Origin: Cunninghamia lanceolata
Lineage: Eukaryota > Streptophyta > Pinopsida > Cupressales > Cupressaceae
Assembly (NCBI GenBank): GCA_027924645.1
Contig: BSBN01001017.1
Coordinates: forward strand, 9,574,501 to 9,638,500
Length of the DNA: 64,000 nucleotides
Direction of reading: 5' to 3'
Every line of letters starts with the position of its first letter. Within the stretch, counting starts at the first letter, position 1. The position numbers and the translations under genes were made by a program. The notes under the pieces were generated by a model. The model was not told the DNA's origin and did no database searches. It was given only the letters and a program-made list of their open reading frames with translations. This document shows positions 19,395 through 32,319 of the stretch, piece by piece.

Positions 19395-22300
19395 TGTTAC
19401 TAAATTATGTTCACACCTAATTTAGCAAGGCCTAGATTGCAGTTGTTACAAAAGGGATAAAAGAAAAAAATTTATCACTCAGTCAAATGCCTGCTATCTT
19501 GACAAAAGAACAATAGAGAATCATTTATCAAGATAATCTGATAGTCCAATTAGAGCTGTCAAACCATCCTAATAAGTGAAATTTGGTCTAAGGACAAGAG
19601 AACAGGCATTCAAGGAATGACAGGTATCTAACTGATTTCATCTTTTAGTTATGATGTTATTGAATTATTTAAGTACCACAGTTTAGTGTAAAAGAAAGGT
19701 ATTTATGAACTGCCATTTCATCATCATGTTTTAAACATGTGTTTTAAATCAGATTCATTTGTTTTATGTTATGCATTTGATTCAGAAAGAAAAACATACA
19801 TAAATCATTACATATGGTAAAATAACTGATTATATTCAAGAGAATGTTTAAATATGTCCGACACAGGCCATGGGAATGACTAAACTAAGCCAATGCAATA
19901 AGGCATGCAAGCTATACATCTGATGATAAAGAAAAGGAAAAGAACACATGAGGAAAGTGATATCCATCATTGCCTTATCATGAAGGTTGATTCTCCTATC
20001 TGGCAGCTTGGTCTTCATATCTTCATCTTCTTGCTCCTGATCAGGATCATGGGCCTGCAAGGTTGGAGAAAGGTTTTGTTGGAAGCTCCAGATATACAAA
20101 TTCATCATATGCCTTATTAGAAGAAGTATAAACTTGTAGTCATTATGCATCAATATAGTTGGATCAAAATCAGACATGTGCAATAAATCAGATCGTCATG
20201 AGAGAAATCGATCAACTTCCAAAGGTATGTTTTTATGCTAATTTGTTTGTTCACTGTGCAGGTATAGGAAAAGTTATGTTGCTGATTTCAAGACATTAAA
20301 GCATGTGGAGAAAATGGGCTCCCATAAGGGTTGAGCCCAACATGCTCAAGTATTGTTATTAATGCAGAAATATCCAAATTGTAAACATGATTTTCAGCCA
20401 TAATCAATGATCAATCATAGTGGAACAACAAATAGAACAGGTATTTTTCTCACTTCTTATTATGAATATGATTTAGACTTGATTTTGAATTCATTAAAAC
20501 AGTCATAGAGGACAAAGGATAGTCATGCCAAAGATTGGCAGTCCTATGTGAGTCAAGTCACAAGTGCATAGAAGGAAATAAGACAGTGGAGCCATAAAGA
20601 TGCAGTCAAGAGGTACATCTATAGCATTTAAGACATCCATACCATGGAGCAGAATGAGCAAGTTACATGAACCATCAAACAATTATGTCATCATGAGCCC
20701 ATACACATATGAGAAGAACAACAAAAAGAGATGCCTCATATAGAGATCAACTAGTTCAGATCAAACAGGAGCAAGTATAGTCAAGGTAGAATGATCACCA
20801 AAAAGATTGTGCAATGAAAGGTACAGGTATAGTATAAGGAGCAAAAGATATAAAGTGCAAATGTACAGATAGAACAACAAAAGAGAATCAAGAAAGATCA
20901 GTCCTACTACAAGCATAAGGGACAGTGTGGTTGAATCATCAAGATGCCCATGTTTTCTATACATTGCAATATTCATCACTATAGAAGGCACAGTGAGCTT
21001 TAAAAGATCATTTACAAGCCATTGGTGTAGTCATAAATGATGAACACAAACTCCAAATGACAGGGCATTAAGATCAAATGTATGAAAAGAGTACATAAGA
21101 TACAAACAAGAACATATATTTTAGACTTATTCTATAGCCACGTCATAAAATGCAAAGTCTACAATGTATATGTGAGTGCCTTGGAGTCATGAGAGCATTA
21201 GGCCACCAGTGAAGAGATAGAATGCATATGATATATAGTTTTGCTACAAGAACTATGAAGAGTAAAGTGAAGCTTTAAAGGGTATGTGTAAATAAATCAC
21301 TATCATAGCATTAAAAAGTCAACATAGAATACAATGTCTCAATCTCAAGAAGTAGCAGAAAAGAATTGAAATGTGTCTTATATACATCTACAGGAGATCT
21401 TGTTATAGCAGAAAATAACAAACCACATGATGTCATTGCTCGAATGGAGTAGCAAGAAGGAAAGATCATAAGCTACAGGAGTGGTAAAGATATAAAGTGC
21501 AGAAGGAGCAGTGAGTATGCAGGAGAATAACAATGCTACAGTTTAAGAACTTCAAAAACTACAAGGCAAACAAAGACCCTCATAATCTCATACAATGGCC
21601 GAAGCTAATACATGATTTTTCTTCAAAAAGTTTCAAAACCCATATAAAATGCAGGATGAGAAAAATACATAGAAGGAGGTCGTAGCCAGAAATAATGTAT
21701 TTTCTATTAAATATTAAAAACCCACATTAAAATATAAGGGAAATAACATCTACAGTTGAAGAGTAAAGGAGTTTTTATATTTTGTAGTCTCCAAATGGAA
21801 GAGCAGTAAGATGCCATGATAAAATGAAAACCCATTTCATTACTACTGCTAAGAGAGGAAAATACAGAAAGAATGAAAACCTAGTTAACTACTGCTTTAG
21901 GAAAATAAAAGTACTTCAAACCCTTATATCTTTATGTACAGGAGGGCCAAGAAGGAAAAAAGAGTGTTCATCTTTCTATGGGTCATTTTTTTTTTCAACG
22001 GAGAAGAAAATACAAGTGTTCCATGTATACAGTGAGTATGGCTGTGGCCTTTGACAAAGGTTTTTTTCAAAAAATGCTAAAGCCACAAAGTTTACTTCAA
22101 ACCCTTGTAATGTTCCATGTATGCAGAGAGCCCATTTTCTCTCTTTTGTGAAAAAGAACTAGAGTAAGGAGGTTTTCTTTCTACAAGAGTTACCCTTTCT
22201 ATGGGTCTAAGTGTTTCAAGAAATAGAACAAATAAAAAGATTCCATGTATACAGTGAGCATGGCTGCTGCCTATAAGCAAACATTTCTTCAAAATATGTA

Positions 22301-24595
22301 AAACCCACATAGTCTTTTTTCAAAACCCTCATAATATAAGCAGATACATAGTCAAGAAACTAGAATGGTGCAAGATTATAAGAGGCCTTACCTTATTCAG
22401 TGTGCAGAAAAGAAGAACTTTTTTCTACAGGCAGTGGGTTTTCACCCAAGTTTCTTACCTTTTATTTGCTTTCAAAAGAGCTCAAACAGTCGACCATGGT
22501 AGCCCAATATAGAGAGACCAATAAACCATAGTGAGAAATAAAACAAACAAGGAAGAGACTAGATTGGCCGCAGCCTGTAGGCCCATTTAACATTCAAAGA
22601 TAAAGAAAAAATAGAGAAAATTGGTGCAAGTCGAGCTTACCTTTACATTTCTTGTCGAAGATTCAAGAAAAAACCATGAAGAAACCTTCAAGAAGTTGCA
22701 GAGAACACAAAGAAACTTCAAACCCTAAGCAACCATGGAGGTAGCTTGAGAGAGGAGCAGTGAAAAGAGAAAGTGAAAATGACAAAAGATTAGGGTTTTT
22801 TCCCTTCTTTTAGTCGATGATTTAGAGTGTCTTTTCTTCATTTTTGACTTTTGTTTTAATTTGAATCATTATTATCCATTCTACACTGTGGGAAAGACTT
22901 CAAAGTCTTTCGAACCTAATGATCAAACCTTATGATGCCACAGGGGCCCATGAGAGCATATGTTATTATTGCCTTTTTGATTTATTCAAAAGTCAAAATA
23001 ATAATCAGAAGATAAGGCTGAATGCCTTGTGTAATTTTTTGCAAATGCATGTGGATAAAGTCAAATAAGTGCAATAATTTGAATGCAATGATAGGCATGG
23101 TATGAATTATACATGGAGATATAAGGTGGTGTTAGAGTATGCATAAATTGCATAAGGAGTCATAAGGGTGAAGTAATTAGACAAGGCAAAAGGGAGTCAT
23201 AAGGATACAACATGGTATATGTTTGTATAAGTGCATGTATATTGTGAAGAAGTTATAGGGTGTTTTGCATGATGTAATATGTTTTTGCATGGGAGACACA
23301 AGGGGGTAAATGGAGATCTTTTTTGCATGCATGAAGGCTTATTTTTGTCTTGGCATCATAATTGATGCATTAATGTAATCATGTGGGTCCAAAAGGAGAA
23401 ATAGGGGGTTATTTTATTTTTTAATCTTCTAAAGGGCAAATACATCCAAAAATTACATGATTTTGCAACTAGATAAATGTAAACAAATAATAAAGTAATG
23501 TAATTATAAATTACTTTATTATTTTGTCACAAGTTGTAAAATCAAGAAGATAAGACAAATTGAAACTCATAGTAAAGTAATCATGCAAAAATTATTTTAT
23601 TACTTGCTCACATGTCCCAAAATCATGCAAATTTGGAGGATAGAGTTAACTGAAGTCTTTTGGAGCTTTTTGCATGGTTTTTGGGTCAAAATTGGAGAGT
23701 TTGGTCCACCTTTTGGTCAAACATATAGAGGAGAGCAGTTTGGAGCTATTTTTGCTCGATTTGGGATAGTTATAGCCCTTATTTTTAGGGATTTTCTTGT
23801 TTGCTCGTGGATCAGTTTTGAGAGCTTATTTTTAGAGGCAGTTGACTATAGTTGACCTTCTAGGTCTCTTGGAGAGAGCATATTAATATTGTAAGAAAAA
23901 CTTAGGTTTTTCTTGTTCTTGCCTTTTTTGCTCTTTACACTTTGAGAAAGAAGGTTTTGTAACTCATTTATTGTAGATTTATAGAGATTACAGCAGGTTA
24001 CATGTTCTATTCTGTCTTTTTATGCAATTATTCCTTTATTTTTTAGTTGAATCAAGTGTCTACCATTTCATTAATGCTACTTTTGTGAATGATTTGATGA
24101 GATTTTATTGTGTTTAATATGAGAACCTTTAAAATCATTGTCTCATTTGTACTTGCATGTATTGAAAAGCATTGAAATCACAAGTCTTAGGTTGTGCAAT
24201 TGGAATAAATTTTCTTTCATGTTGTGAGAACCCTATTTTCCTTCAAAAAGAAAGTTATTTCCAGCCTCCCTTAGAATCATTTTTGTGATCATATTGCCAA
24301 AAGTGGATCGTGTGGATAGATTTTCTGAGATCTATTGTGAGTTAGATTTGCTATTTTTTTCATCCAAATTAGGTGCATCACCACACTTTAGATTATAGTT
24401 TTAGTGCTTTTGGTAGATCCTTTAACCATTTTCATATCAAAGTTATAGATCCATTGAAAATTACAAGGGAACCAACCCATAATCTGGAGGTTCAATCTCA
24501 CCATAGGTCACCCATAGCCTAAGTTTGATCCCATGTTACACAGGATTGCTGAGCTTCACGGCTTTGCATAATGGGTGCAATCCTGATCATCAACA
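19395..24595 (+). repeat. Element 2 3' LTR, about 5.2 kb
   Basis: It starts TGTTACTAAATT directly after the tail motif and ends CATCAACA. The last ~125 bases align with the end of the Element 1 LTR (shared blocks around GGTC, CCATGTT, GATTGCT and GGGTGCAA). No second LTR copy is in the window, so the length could include an undetected nested insertion. The interior is AT-rich with purine-rich stretches and no recognisable coding sequence. Confidence 0.65.
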
Positions 24596-24624
24596 AAACC
24601 TTAACCTATGCACATGGTTGTTAT

Positions 24625-25280
24625 GAATGTAGATTCTAGCGAAGCATATGAATGTGCAGTCATGTATAAGTATCAAGGAGGCTATGGGTTCTCTACTTCT
24701 AGACATTGGAAGTCCATAGGAAGAAAAAATGTTTTTGATGTGGCATACACTTTTAGTTGTGCATCAACATTGTCCATGGTGGTTGGTTCTTTCATGATCT
24801 ACTAAGACATTAGTGGTGGCACTAACCAAGCTAAGGTTTTCCATGATTGCAACCTAGATCACTTTCACTATTTGATGGATAGACTAGCAAGGTTACACAA
24901 AGTTATACAAGAAACAACCATGATCTTGAACATCAATCCATCTACAAATGTTATTTTAGATAAGGAAAAATGTTGTGTCTACCTCCTTAGAAGACTTGTT
25001 TGAGGAGGTAGATATCGATGTATAAACTGTGAATTACTTGTTGCTAGGGACCTATATAATTTTCCCTTGGTAACTAATACTCTCTTGACACTACAAAGAA
25101 TCATCTTTTGCGAAGGCTCAAATTGGCATACATTGATAATAGAAGAGGTTTTTGTAGTTGACAATGTTGTGTTGGATAAATTATTTTTTATTTGGATTTA
25201 GTGTACCATAAGTAGCCATAATCCTATGCTTAATGCTTTTTCTAAATCCTTGGGATTCTAACCCGTGTTATTTAGAAAAT
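24625..25280 (+). repeat. Dispersed repeat R1, copy 1
   Basis: It aligns with 30322-30990 over about 650 bases: GAGGCTATGGGTTCTCT, AAGACATTAGT, CTCTTGACACTACAAAGAATC, ATGTTGTGTTGGATAA and TTATTTAGAAAAT are shared. Fragments look coding (for example DHFHYLMDRLARLHK), but I do not recognise the protein. Homology stops at a TA-rich microsatellite in both copies. Confidence 0.75.
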
Positions 25281-25480
25281 GTATATACATATAAATATAT
25301 GTACATAAATGTAATGTATATGTATATTTAAACATATGTGTATATGTGTGTGTGTGTATATATAATATATTTATATGTATATATATTATATACATATAAT
25401 ATATGTACATATGCATATACATATTTTATATAATAAATACACATACATATGTGTTTATATACATAAATACATATATGTAA
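25281..25480. repeat. TA/TATG-rich microsatellite after R1 copy 1
   Basis: Alternating TATA, CATA and TGTG words run for about 200 bases. Open frames through it encode only Tyr/Ile/His strings and are not genes. Confidence 0.85.
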
Positions 25481-25495
25481 ACTTGATATAATCTT

Positions 25496-27415
25496 AATAA
25501 ATGAGAGGAAGGTGTCTTGATCATAACATGAAGGTGGTGGATTTAAAGAGGATGTGTCCTCACGCCATAAAGGTGGCAACAATAATTAGGTATTAAGGGA
25601 CACTCGCTTTACTTGTTTAAATGGATAGTTATTTATGACTCTTGAAGCTAGATGTGATGGCTTATGTAGAGCCTCAACCTCCATAACTATTAATGATTGT
25701 TATGTAATCTCCCAAGCTTATGCTGAAGACATTAATGAACAAAAATTAGATGAATTTTTTTTACAACACAAAGTGGCATTAAACAAGCCACACTACACTC
25801 CTATGTGCCCAAGTTTTCATAACAACAAGTAATGGCACACTTGGAACACACACTAATGAACGATGCAGGGTGACACAAGAAGAAGACTTAAAAAACCATG
25901 GTTGGCATGGAAAATGAGACAAGGAGAGTTAGTATTTCTAAGGTCACTAAAAATCCCTTACAGCATCCCTACTAGACCACCCCTCTGATATCTCAGAGAT
26001 ACAAGAAGCATAGACACAAAACTACCAAAGGTTCATACTTAAGAGAAGAACTTTAAAAAGTTTAGACTTTCCCTTCGGCCTTGCAAATCAACCTTGTAGG
26101 TAAGACTTTCCATTTGGGTTTACTCCCCAAGTTGTAACTAGGCTAAAAACTATCTCAAAATTTGGCATCAGGCTACAAATTGCAACCTGCAACACCTACT
26201 CGACTTCAAATTTTAGGATGTAGTTACATTTTACACCTAATTGGGTTTCAAGAAATAATTGCAATTTATATAATTGCAAAGTGTGAAGAGGCTCTAATTC
26301 CTAGGCTTAGTTTGACTTCAAACCTCAGGGTCTAATTGCAACATGCATCTCAAACTTTGGATCCAGACAACAACTCCCACTATGCGAGGCCTAGCAAATG
26401 TCTAGAACAAAATACTCTTGATGATTTGAACTTTAGGGTATAACTTGCATTTTCAACATGCAAAGGGTCAGGGCAACTCCAAACTCTAACCCCTTGACAA
26501 CTCAGACTTTAGATCTGAAATACATTTTGCACCATGCAAAATGCAAAATACTGATGGGATTCTAAACTCTAGCCCACCCACAACTTTCAAAATTTGAATT
26601 CTGATTGCAACTAGTAATTTAGACTATGTACCTTTCTAGTTTGACTTGCAAAATAGATAGTTGAAAAACAACTAAGGCATAAAACTTCTTTTTCTTGCAC
26701 AACAAGGCATATCTTTCTCAATTTTTGTGTTGTTAGAAAATGGTTTAGACAAAATATTCAAGGGATCATGGGATCTAACTTCACCACATGAGGACCTCCC
26801 AAAGGTCATGGTTCCAAAGGAACACGAAAAATAACTATTTTGAAAGAATAAACATTTAAAACCATACTTGTAAAATATGATAAAAGTGCTACAAAATGCT
26901 ATGCACGGTCAACACCAATGTTGACAGATGCCAAAAGAAAAGATTAATTCAATCCATAAACATAAATACAACATTATATAATTCAATCCAAACATGCTAT
27001 AATATCAGGATTCAACATTACAATCATGCTAACACCCTCACCAAACAAGGTGTGCAAAAATACAAAATGATATCAATAATTTATTACATTTAAATGGTCT
27101 CATTCCAAGCAAGGATGGAGAACACATCAAAGAAAAACCATAATCATATTACAATAGTCTCAAGGACCCCATTTACAATGTTTACAAAATTACAACAAAT
27201 AAGAGATACATATGCATAATATACTAAGAGAGTCTAGCACTTTCTCTAATGAGTATCCTCCAAGTTCACCTCTCCATAACAAGGGTTTAATGCCACCCAA
27301 CTATGTGGTACCCTCAAGCCCACCCCATTGTCCTAGGAGATAGTTGAATTGGGTACAATCACACTCACACAAAATAAGGAGAACATGGCAACACTTATGC
27401 CAATCAAATGCATAT
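25496..27415. other. AT-rich stretch, no gene recognised
   Basis: Only short frames are present. Between about 26200 and 26600 a loose motif (CAAACTTTAGGGT-like words followed by ATTGCAA or ATGCAAA) recurs five times at 70-120 base spacing, perhaps an eroded tandem repeat. Confidence 0.35.
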
Positions 27416-27745
27416 TGTTGGCCCATGATTGTTGTTAAACCAAAAGGTCAACCTATCAATTTCTGATACAAGTTCCAGAGTTAATGAATTGACAGGAGGC
27501 GGTTAGTCCATGTCACGAATCCCATGGGGAACGCTGACCATTTTCCAACAAAACTCCCCCAGCATTACCTAGGGGGATTTGAACTCGTGACCTTTTGCTC
27601 TGATACCAATTGTTGGCCCACAATTGTCATTAAACCAAAAGGTCAACCTGTCAATTTCCAATACAAGCACCAGACTTAATGAATTCACAAGAGGTGGTTA
27701 GTCCATGTCACAAATCCCACAAGGAGCACCGACCATTTGCCAACA
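27416..27745 (-). mobile_element. TRIM (miniature LTR retrotransposon)
   Basis: Two 135-bp terminal repeats (27416-27550 and 27611-27745) both run from TGTTGGCCCA to CCAACA on the + strand. They flank only 60 bases. Those 60 bases hold, on the minus strand, a primer site TGGTATCAGAGC adjoining the right repeat and a purine tract GCTGGGGGAGTTT adjoining the left one. Nothing is encoded, which is the definition of a TRIM; it would depend on other elements. Flanks CATAT and TATAC match at 3 of 5, both mismatches being transitions, so the target duplication is eroded or uncertain. Confidence 0.85.
27601..27608 (-). promoter_or_regulatory. TRIM primer-binding site
   Basis: The right end of the site (reverse of TGATACCA) is 2 bases from the repeat. 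The minus strand continues TGGTATCAGAGC then AAAAGGTCACGAGTTCAAAT. This extends well beyond the usual 12-18 base match and resembles the whole 3' half of a Met-type tRNA complement. Confidence 0.75.
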
Positions 27746-30155
27746 TATACAACATCACATGTGGAAACTTACATCAAATCAAATCATATGAAATAATATA
27801 TGGCACACATGCCAATCAATTCATATATAAATGATCACAAATCATGTCAAATACAAAATATGACTTAAGAAAAGGATGAGGATCATAAGGATAAGACAAG
27901 GATTGTCATCACAGTAGCACAATAGCTCCCTAGAGATTTGTGACATGTCCTTTGAAAACCAAGATCGAACCCATACAAGGCATTCAAACATGGCAAGACA
28001 TATCTTTATTAATCATTTTACTAACCCAATGTGTATTACATTCACTTAAGTAAAAATCTACGCCACTCTATCCAGTTATGCCTTTGTATCACAAAAAATG
28101 GTGAGATCCACTCCATTCATATTTTGTACCTCAATCTAACAACCCAATGCTCCAAATTTCCAATTTGGGCTTGACATAGAAATCAATGCAACAATTTTCA
28201 TGACATCATGCTTGAAGATGAAAAACTCCAAATCATGGAGGAGACCAATCTTTCCACAAAATAAATCACTTATAAGGTCATAATTCAATTTTCTATTTCT
28301 AAAATTTGAGAAAAAAAACCATAAAATCCCTGAATTCACGATTGATGAAATTGAGCAAAAACTCATAAATTTTTATTTTCTAAATTACAATAATTTTAAA
28401 AAATTCAAGAGTGCTCTTTTGCTCCAAAAATACACAACATACTTTTCTAATCAATTTTTCCAATTTTCATAAAATACAGATTTTGGAAAGCTTTGCCATA
28501 ACTTGGCTACAAAGTGCATACTTTTCAAAAATTAAACTATAATTTAAAATCCAAATCATTCCTATAATATGATGCCATATACCTCCACCTAATGTGGGCA
28601 TGGAAAAAAGTAGAGATTTCATTTTAAAAAATAAATTTAAAGACGATTATCTCTTCTCAAACTTGTAACAATAGAGAGAACCTCCACTTGAGCAAGAACA
28701 TATAAGCAAACATCCCTTCTACTTGCAAAAAATCTCAAAGTCATTCCAAAACAATCCCCATACTTTCATTTCTATCCCCCAAATAATCCACAATAATTTA
28801 TTTTCCAAGGAGGAAGAGAGGGTTTTGAGCAAGAAAATTACAAAAAGAAGTGAATAAAAAAAAGCATTTTTCCCCTTTTCACAATTCCCTAAATGCCTTT
28901 ATTTTTTTCTACTTTTCACACTAGTAAGATATTTCAAAAATGCCTTATTAAAAAATTAGATAATTTACATAAAACATATGCATTTTCTTTCAACCACTTA
29001 GCAATTACCTTTACACAAATTTAAATACAACTAATGCATTACAAATAGACTAATAATATTTTCTAACTATAATGCATAATATTCTAATTCCATAAAACAA
29101 TTAAATTCACTTTAATTTTTCACCTAAAATAATAAAATACCATAGGGCTTTTTCCACTAAAGCACAATTATTATCTTTCCTCCACAGGCATTAAATATTA
29201 AATAAACACAGAAAACACACATTTCAAAATAAATTTAAATGCAATGTAATAAATAAAATAAACATAGGCAAAGGAATCACGGCACACTTTATAGGTTTCC
29301 ACAACATGTGGACTCTAGAATCACCATTGATTCAGATCTAGGTTTACACAAGGATTCACAAGACTCATCGTGCACTTGAATAGAGAGAAATAGAGGTTAA
29401 CACACATGTTTTACCCAAAGATAACAATCTCCAATATAACCATCATTGGGAAATAATCTTGTACCCACACACTTAGGTCAAACATCAGGCATACCTACTC
29501 CACAAAATAATAGTCAAAGCAACATAATCCACCCAACATGATATCATATCATCACATCTAACTATAAATCATCTATGACTAGCATGATCCAGGAAATAAG
29601 ATACATAATCAACCATAATCCATAATGCTAAAACAAATATAACAATCACAACTATATCGAATATAGTAAAAATAATGAAGTTGAAACACTATAATGATCT
29701 AGCATACAAAGGCACAACATATGCATCCCATAATGCATAGTTAGGAAACCAATGCCAAAAAAAACTCATCGAGAACACACTAATGGTCATACAAAACATC
29801 TCCATAAAAGCATCTAGAATACACCATCAGAGGGCCTTGATAGTACAATAGGCCTCATTGAAAAGTTTATTGCAATGGTTCATAACACATGATTCACACA
29901 ATACACTGATAAAACATTCAATACAACATATAGCATATAAATTGAAAAGCATGCAAGGAATACATACTAGTGGGAATTATAGGTGCTCTCTTATCTGAAT
30001 TATTTGCAAGGGCCAAGAAAGGATGGGTCAACTATCATCACTAGATCATCGATGGGTTATATCAGGCTACCTTTTCTTCTTCTAACTTGGACTACTATTA
30101 CTATAAATGTCTATAGTGAATAAGCAGAGGTGCAGACTTAAAAATGATATAGGCT
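27746..30155. other. AT-rich stretch, no gene recognised
   Basis: No frame over 76 codons and no motif that I can assign. Base composition is very AT-rich around 28600-29250. Confidence 0.35.
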
Positions 30156-30321
30156 TTGAATAATGAGAAAGGAAAAGACAAGAAGGTAAGGGAAGAGCTA
30201 GAAAGGATGATTCAGAATAATATCAAGGGTGGTAGAGATGATGCTAATAAGGTGGAAAATAATTTTGTTGAATACATGGAGGAAGAAATTCTAAACCCTG
30301 ATCTAGACATAAGGTTGCTAC
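30156..30321 (+). other. Coding-like upstream extension of R1 copy 2
   Basis: A 66-codon frame (30156-30356) with a charged, helical look (EELERMIQNNIKGGRDDANK) runs into the R1 repeat. It may be the N-terminal part of the protein once encoded by R1. I do not recognise it. Confidence 0.3.
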
Positions 30322-30990
30322 AAATGTGGTGTCTAGCAAAATATATGGATGGATAGTCGTATGTAGGTACTAGGGAGGCTATGGGTTCTCTTCTTTTGGA
30401 CCCTAGATAGTCAATAGGAAGGGAAAACATTTTGGATGTGGCACACACTCTCAGTTGCACATCAATCAACATTTTCCGTGGTGGCTAGTGCTTTCATGCT
30501 TCACCAAGACATTAGTAGTGGCAATGACCAAGCTAAGACTTTCTACAACTAAAACCTAGACTAGTTTCATTGTTTGATGGATGGACTAACAATGTTCCAA
30601 AAAGGTATACAACAAATGGCCATGGCTCTGAACACCAATCAATCTACAAATGCTATTTAAGATAAGAAAAAATGTTACACTTCCTCCTCCTTGGAAGACT
30701 TGTCTGAGGAGGCAAATATTGATGTATAAATTGTGAATTACTTGTTGGGGACCTGTGTAATTTTCCCTTGGTGGTTAATATTCTCTTGACACTACAAAGA
30801 ATCCTTGTTTGTGAAGGCTTAGATAAAAACTCAAATCTACATACAATGGTAATAGAAGATAGGTTTTTTTCTTTGATAATGTTGTGTTGGATAACTTATT
30901 TTTTATTTGTATCTTGGGTACCATAATCCTAAACTTAATGTTTTTTTTGCAACCCTAAGGTGCCTAACCTAAGTTATTTAGAAAATATAA
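30322..30990 (+). repeat. Dispersed repeat R1, copy 2
   Basis: See copy 1 at 24625-25280. This copy has more upstream coding-like sequence. Like copy 1, it ends in TTATTTAGAAAAT followed by a TA-rich microsatellite. Confidence 0.75.
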
Positions 30991-31375
30991 ATACATATAT
31001 ACATTATATGTATATGTTTATGTGTGTGTGTATGTATGTTTATATACATATATTACATATATGTTTATATATAATATGTATTATATACATGTATGCATAT
31101 ATATATAATATACATACATATATGCATATATACATATATATAATATACATACATACATACATACATACATATATGCATATATACATACATATATGTATGT
31201 ATGTATAAATGCATATATATATAGTATGTATATACATATATATATAGTATGTATATACATATATATATGTATATAAATCCATACATACATATGTATGTAT
31301 GTACATGTATATATATATGTATATGAATGCATAAATACATATGTATATATGCATACATATACATATATGTGTGTG
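30991..31375. repeat. TA/CATA-rich microsatellite after R1 copy 2
   Basis: About 385 bases of ATATACATACATATATG-type words. Frames up to 153 codons on the minus strand are Tyr/Ile/His/Met strings and are not genes. Confidence 0.9.
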
Positions 31376-31394
31376 TATCACATTATCATCAACC

Positions 31395-31465
31395 CCAGGA
31401 CATAGACTAGATAGTTGAGTCATGCTAAAACCATGAACAATGGTTGCAAGTTTGAATCTCAATTC
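31395..31465 (+). repeat. Possible tRNA-derived SINE head
   Basis: TAGATAGTTGAGTCATG followed about 30 bases on by GGTTGCAAGTTTGAATCTC resembles a degenerate A box and B box of a tRNA-derived SINE. The boundaries are not visible. Confidence 0.3.
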
Positions 31466-32319
31466 AAAAGTTGTGTTGAGGCATGGGACCTCTCTAGGCA
31501 TGGTTGAGAGTTATAAGGGCTTTCCTAAAGATTGCTAGGAAATCAATATTTGGTGGTGCATTCAAGGTCACGAGGCCATTCATATTTGGTGGTACATCCA
31601 TGGTTGTTAGGCCATTGATTCTCCTATAATTAAATAACATCACACTATCACCACCTACAATTGGGTGCAATGAAGCTTTGACATGTAAATGTCCACCAAA
31701 TTTTTGTTAAGTATTTTTGTTATCCACTCACTCCATTATAACTTCCCATGTAATCCATTGTAGTTTTTCCTCTTAGCATAATTAGAAATCATTTAGAAAG
31801 AGTTTACATATTGATTTTTTTAAAATAAACATTTTAATATTAAATAAATTTTGGTGAAATACCTCTATAAAAAAGTAATGTAGAGACTATATGGGGGCTA
31901 AGATTAGTGTCACTTTCTTTGGTTTATTCTCTCTTTTTATGATTTAATGTATTGTTGTAAGATCTATAAAAGTGCATACCCAGTCTTACACCTTTATTTT
32001 ATGCAACTTTACATAGATGTTGCTAATGCATTGTCTTAGCACTCAATATGACTCATTTTGTACACTAATTGACACATAGTCTTAAACTCACTACCCAAAT
32101 ACCATATTTTAAACAACCATAGTTTTGGCCAACCCACATTCTGATCCTTTTCCCACATGGGAATAGATCACATGGTACAACCTAGTTTTCCAATTTCATA
32201 TTTATGTTTTATGGATTCCATGGTAACTTTTCCTGATTATGATCATTATCCCATTGACATGTGTGGCAAAAGTGCCAAATTGAGTGTCTAGAATGATGCA
32301 TTTTAAGAGAATCTCCTAC
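31466..32319. other. No gene recognised
   Basis: The only structure I see is a short direct repeat: ATATTTGGTGGTGCATTC (about 31549) and ATATTTGGTGGTACATCC (about 31588). Confidence 0.35.

Larger units (their letters stand above)
12775..24595 (+). mobile_element. Element 2: 5'-truncated Ty3/gypsy element related to Element 1
   Basis: The sequence starts inside the last part of RT (ATCATCTAAGGCTG) and continues through gypsy RNase H, integrase (split by a copia insertion) and an untranslated tail to a 3' LTR. Proteins are clearly homologous to Element 1 along the whole stretch but well diverged, so the two are sister families rather than copies. The LTR end at 24595 was placed because bases 24470-24595 align with the last ~110 bases of the Element 1 LTR. 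No 5' LTR, gag, protease or upstream RNase H is present in this window. Confidence 0.82.

Noticed and set aside
24608..24805. 65-codon frame as a gene
   Set aside because: It is part of the R1 repeat; the partner copy is broken and the protein is unrecognised.
26200..26600. Possible minisatellite of 70-120 bases
   Set aside because: The recurring words are too diverged and unevenly spaced to define a unit by eye.
27416..27745. CRISPR-like or simple tandem direct repeat
   Set aside because: Only two repeats, plant context, and a primer site and purine tract in the correct places for a TRIM.
31040..31501. Minus-strand frames up to 153 codons
   Set aside because: They read through a TA/CATA microsatellite; the products are Tyr/Ile/His/Met strings.
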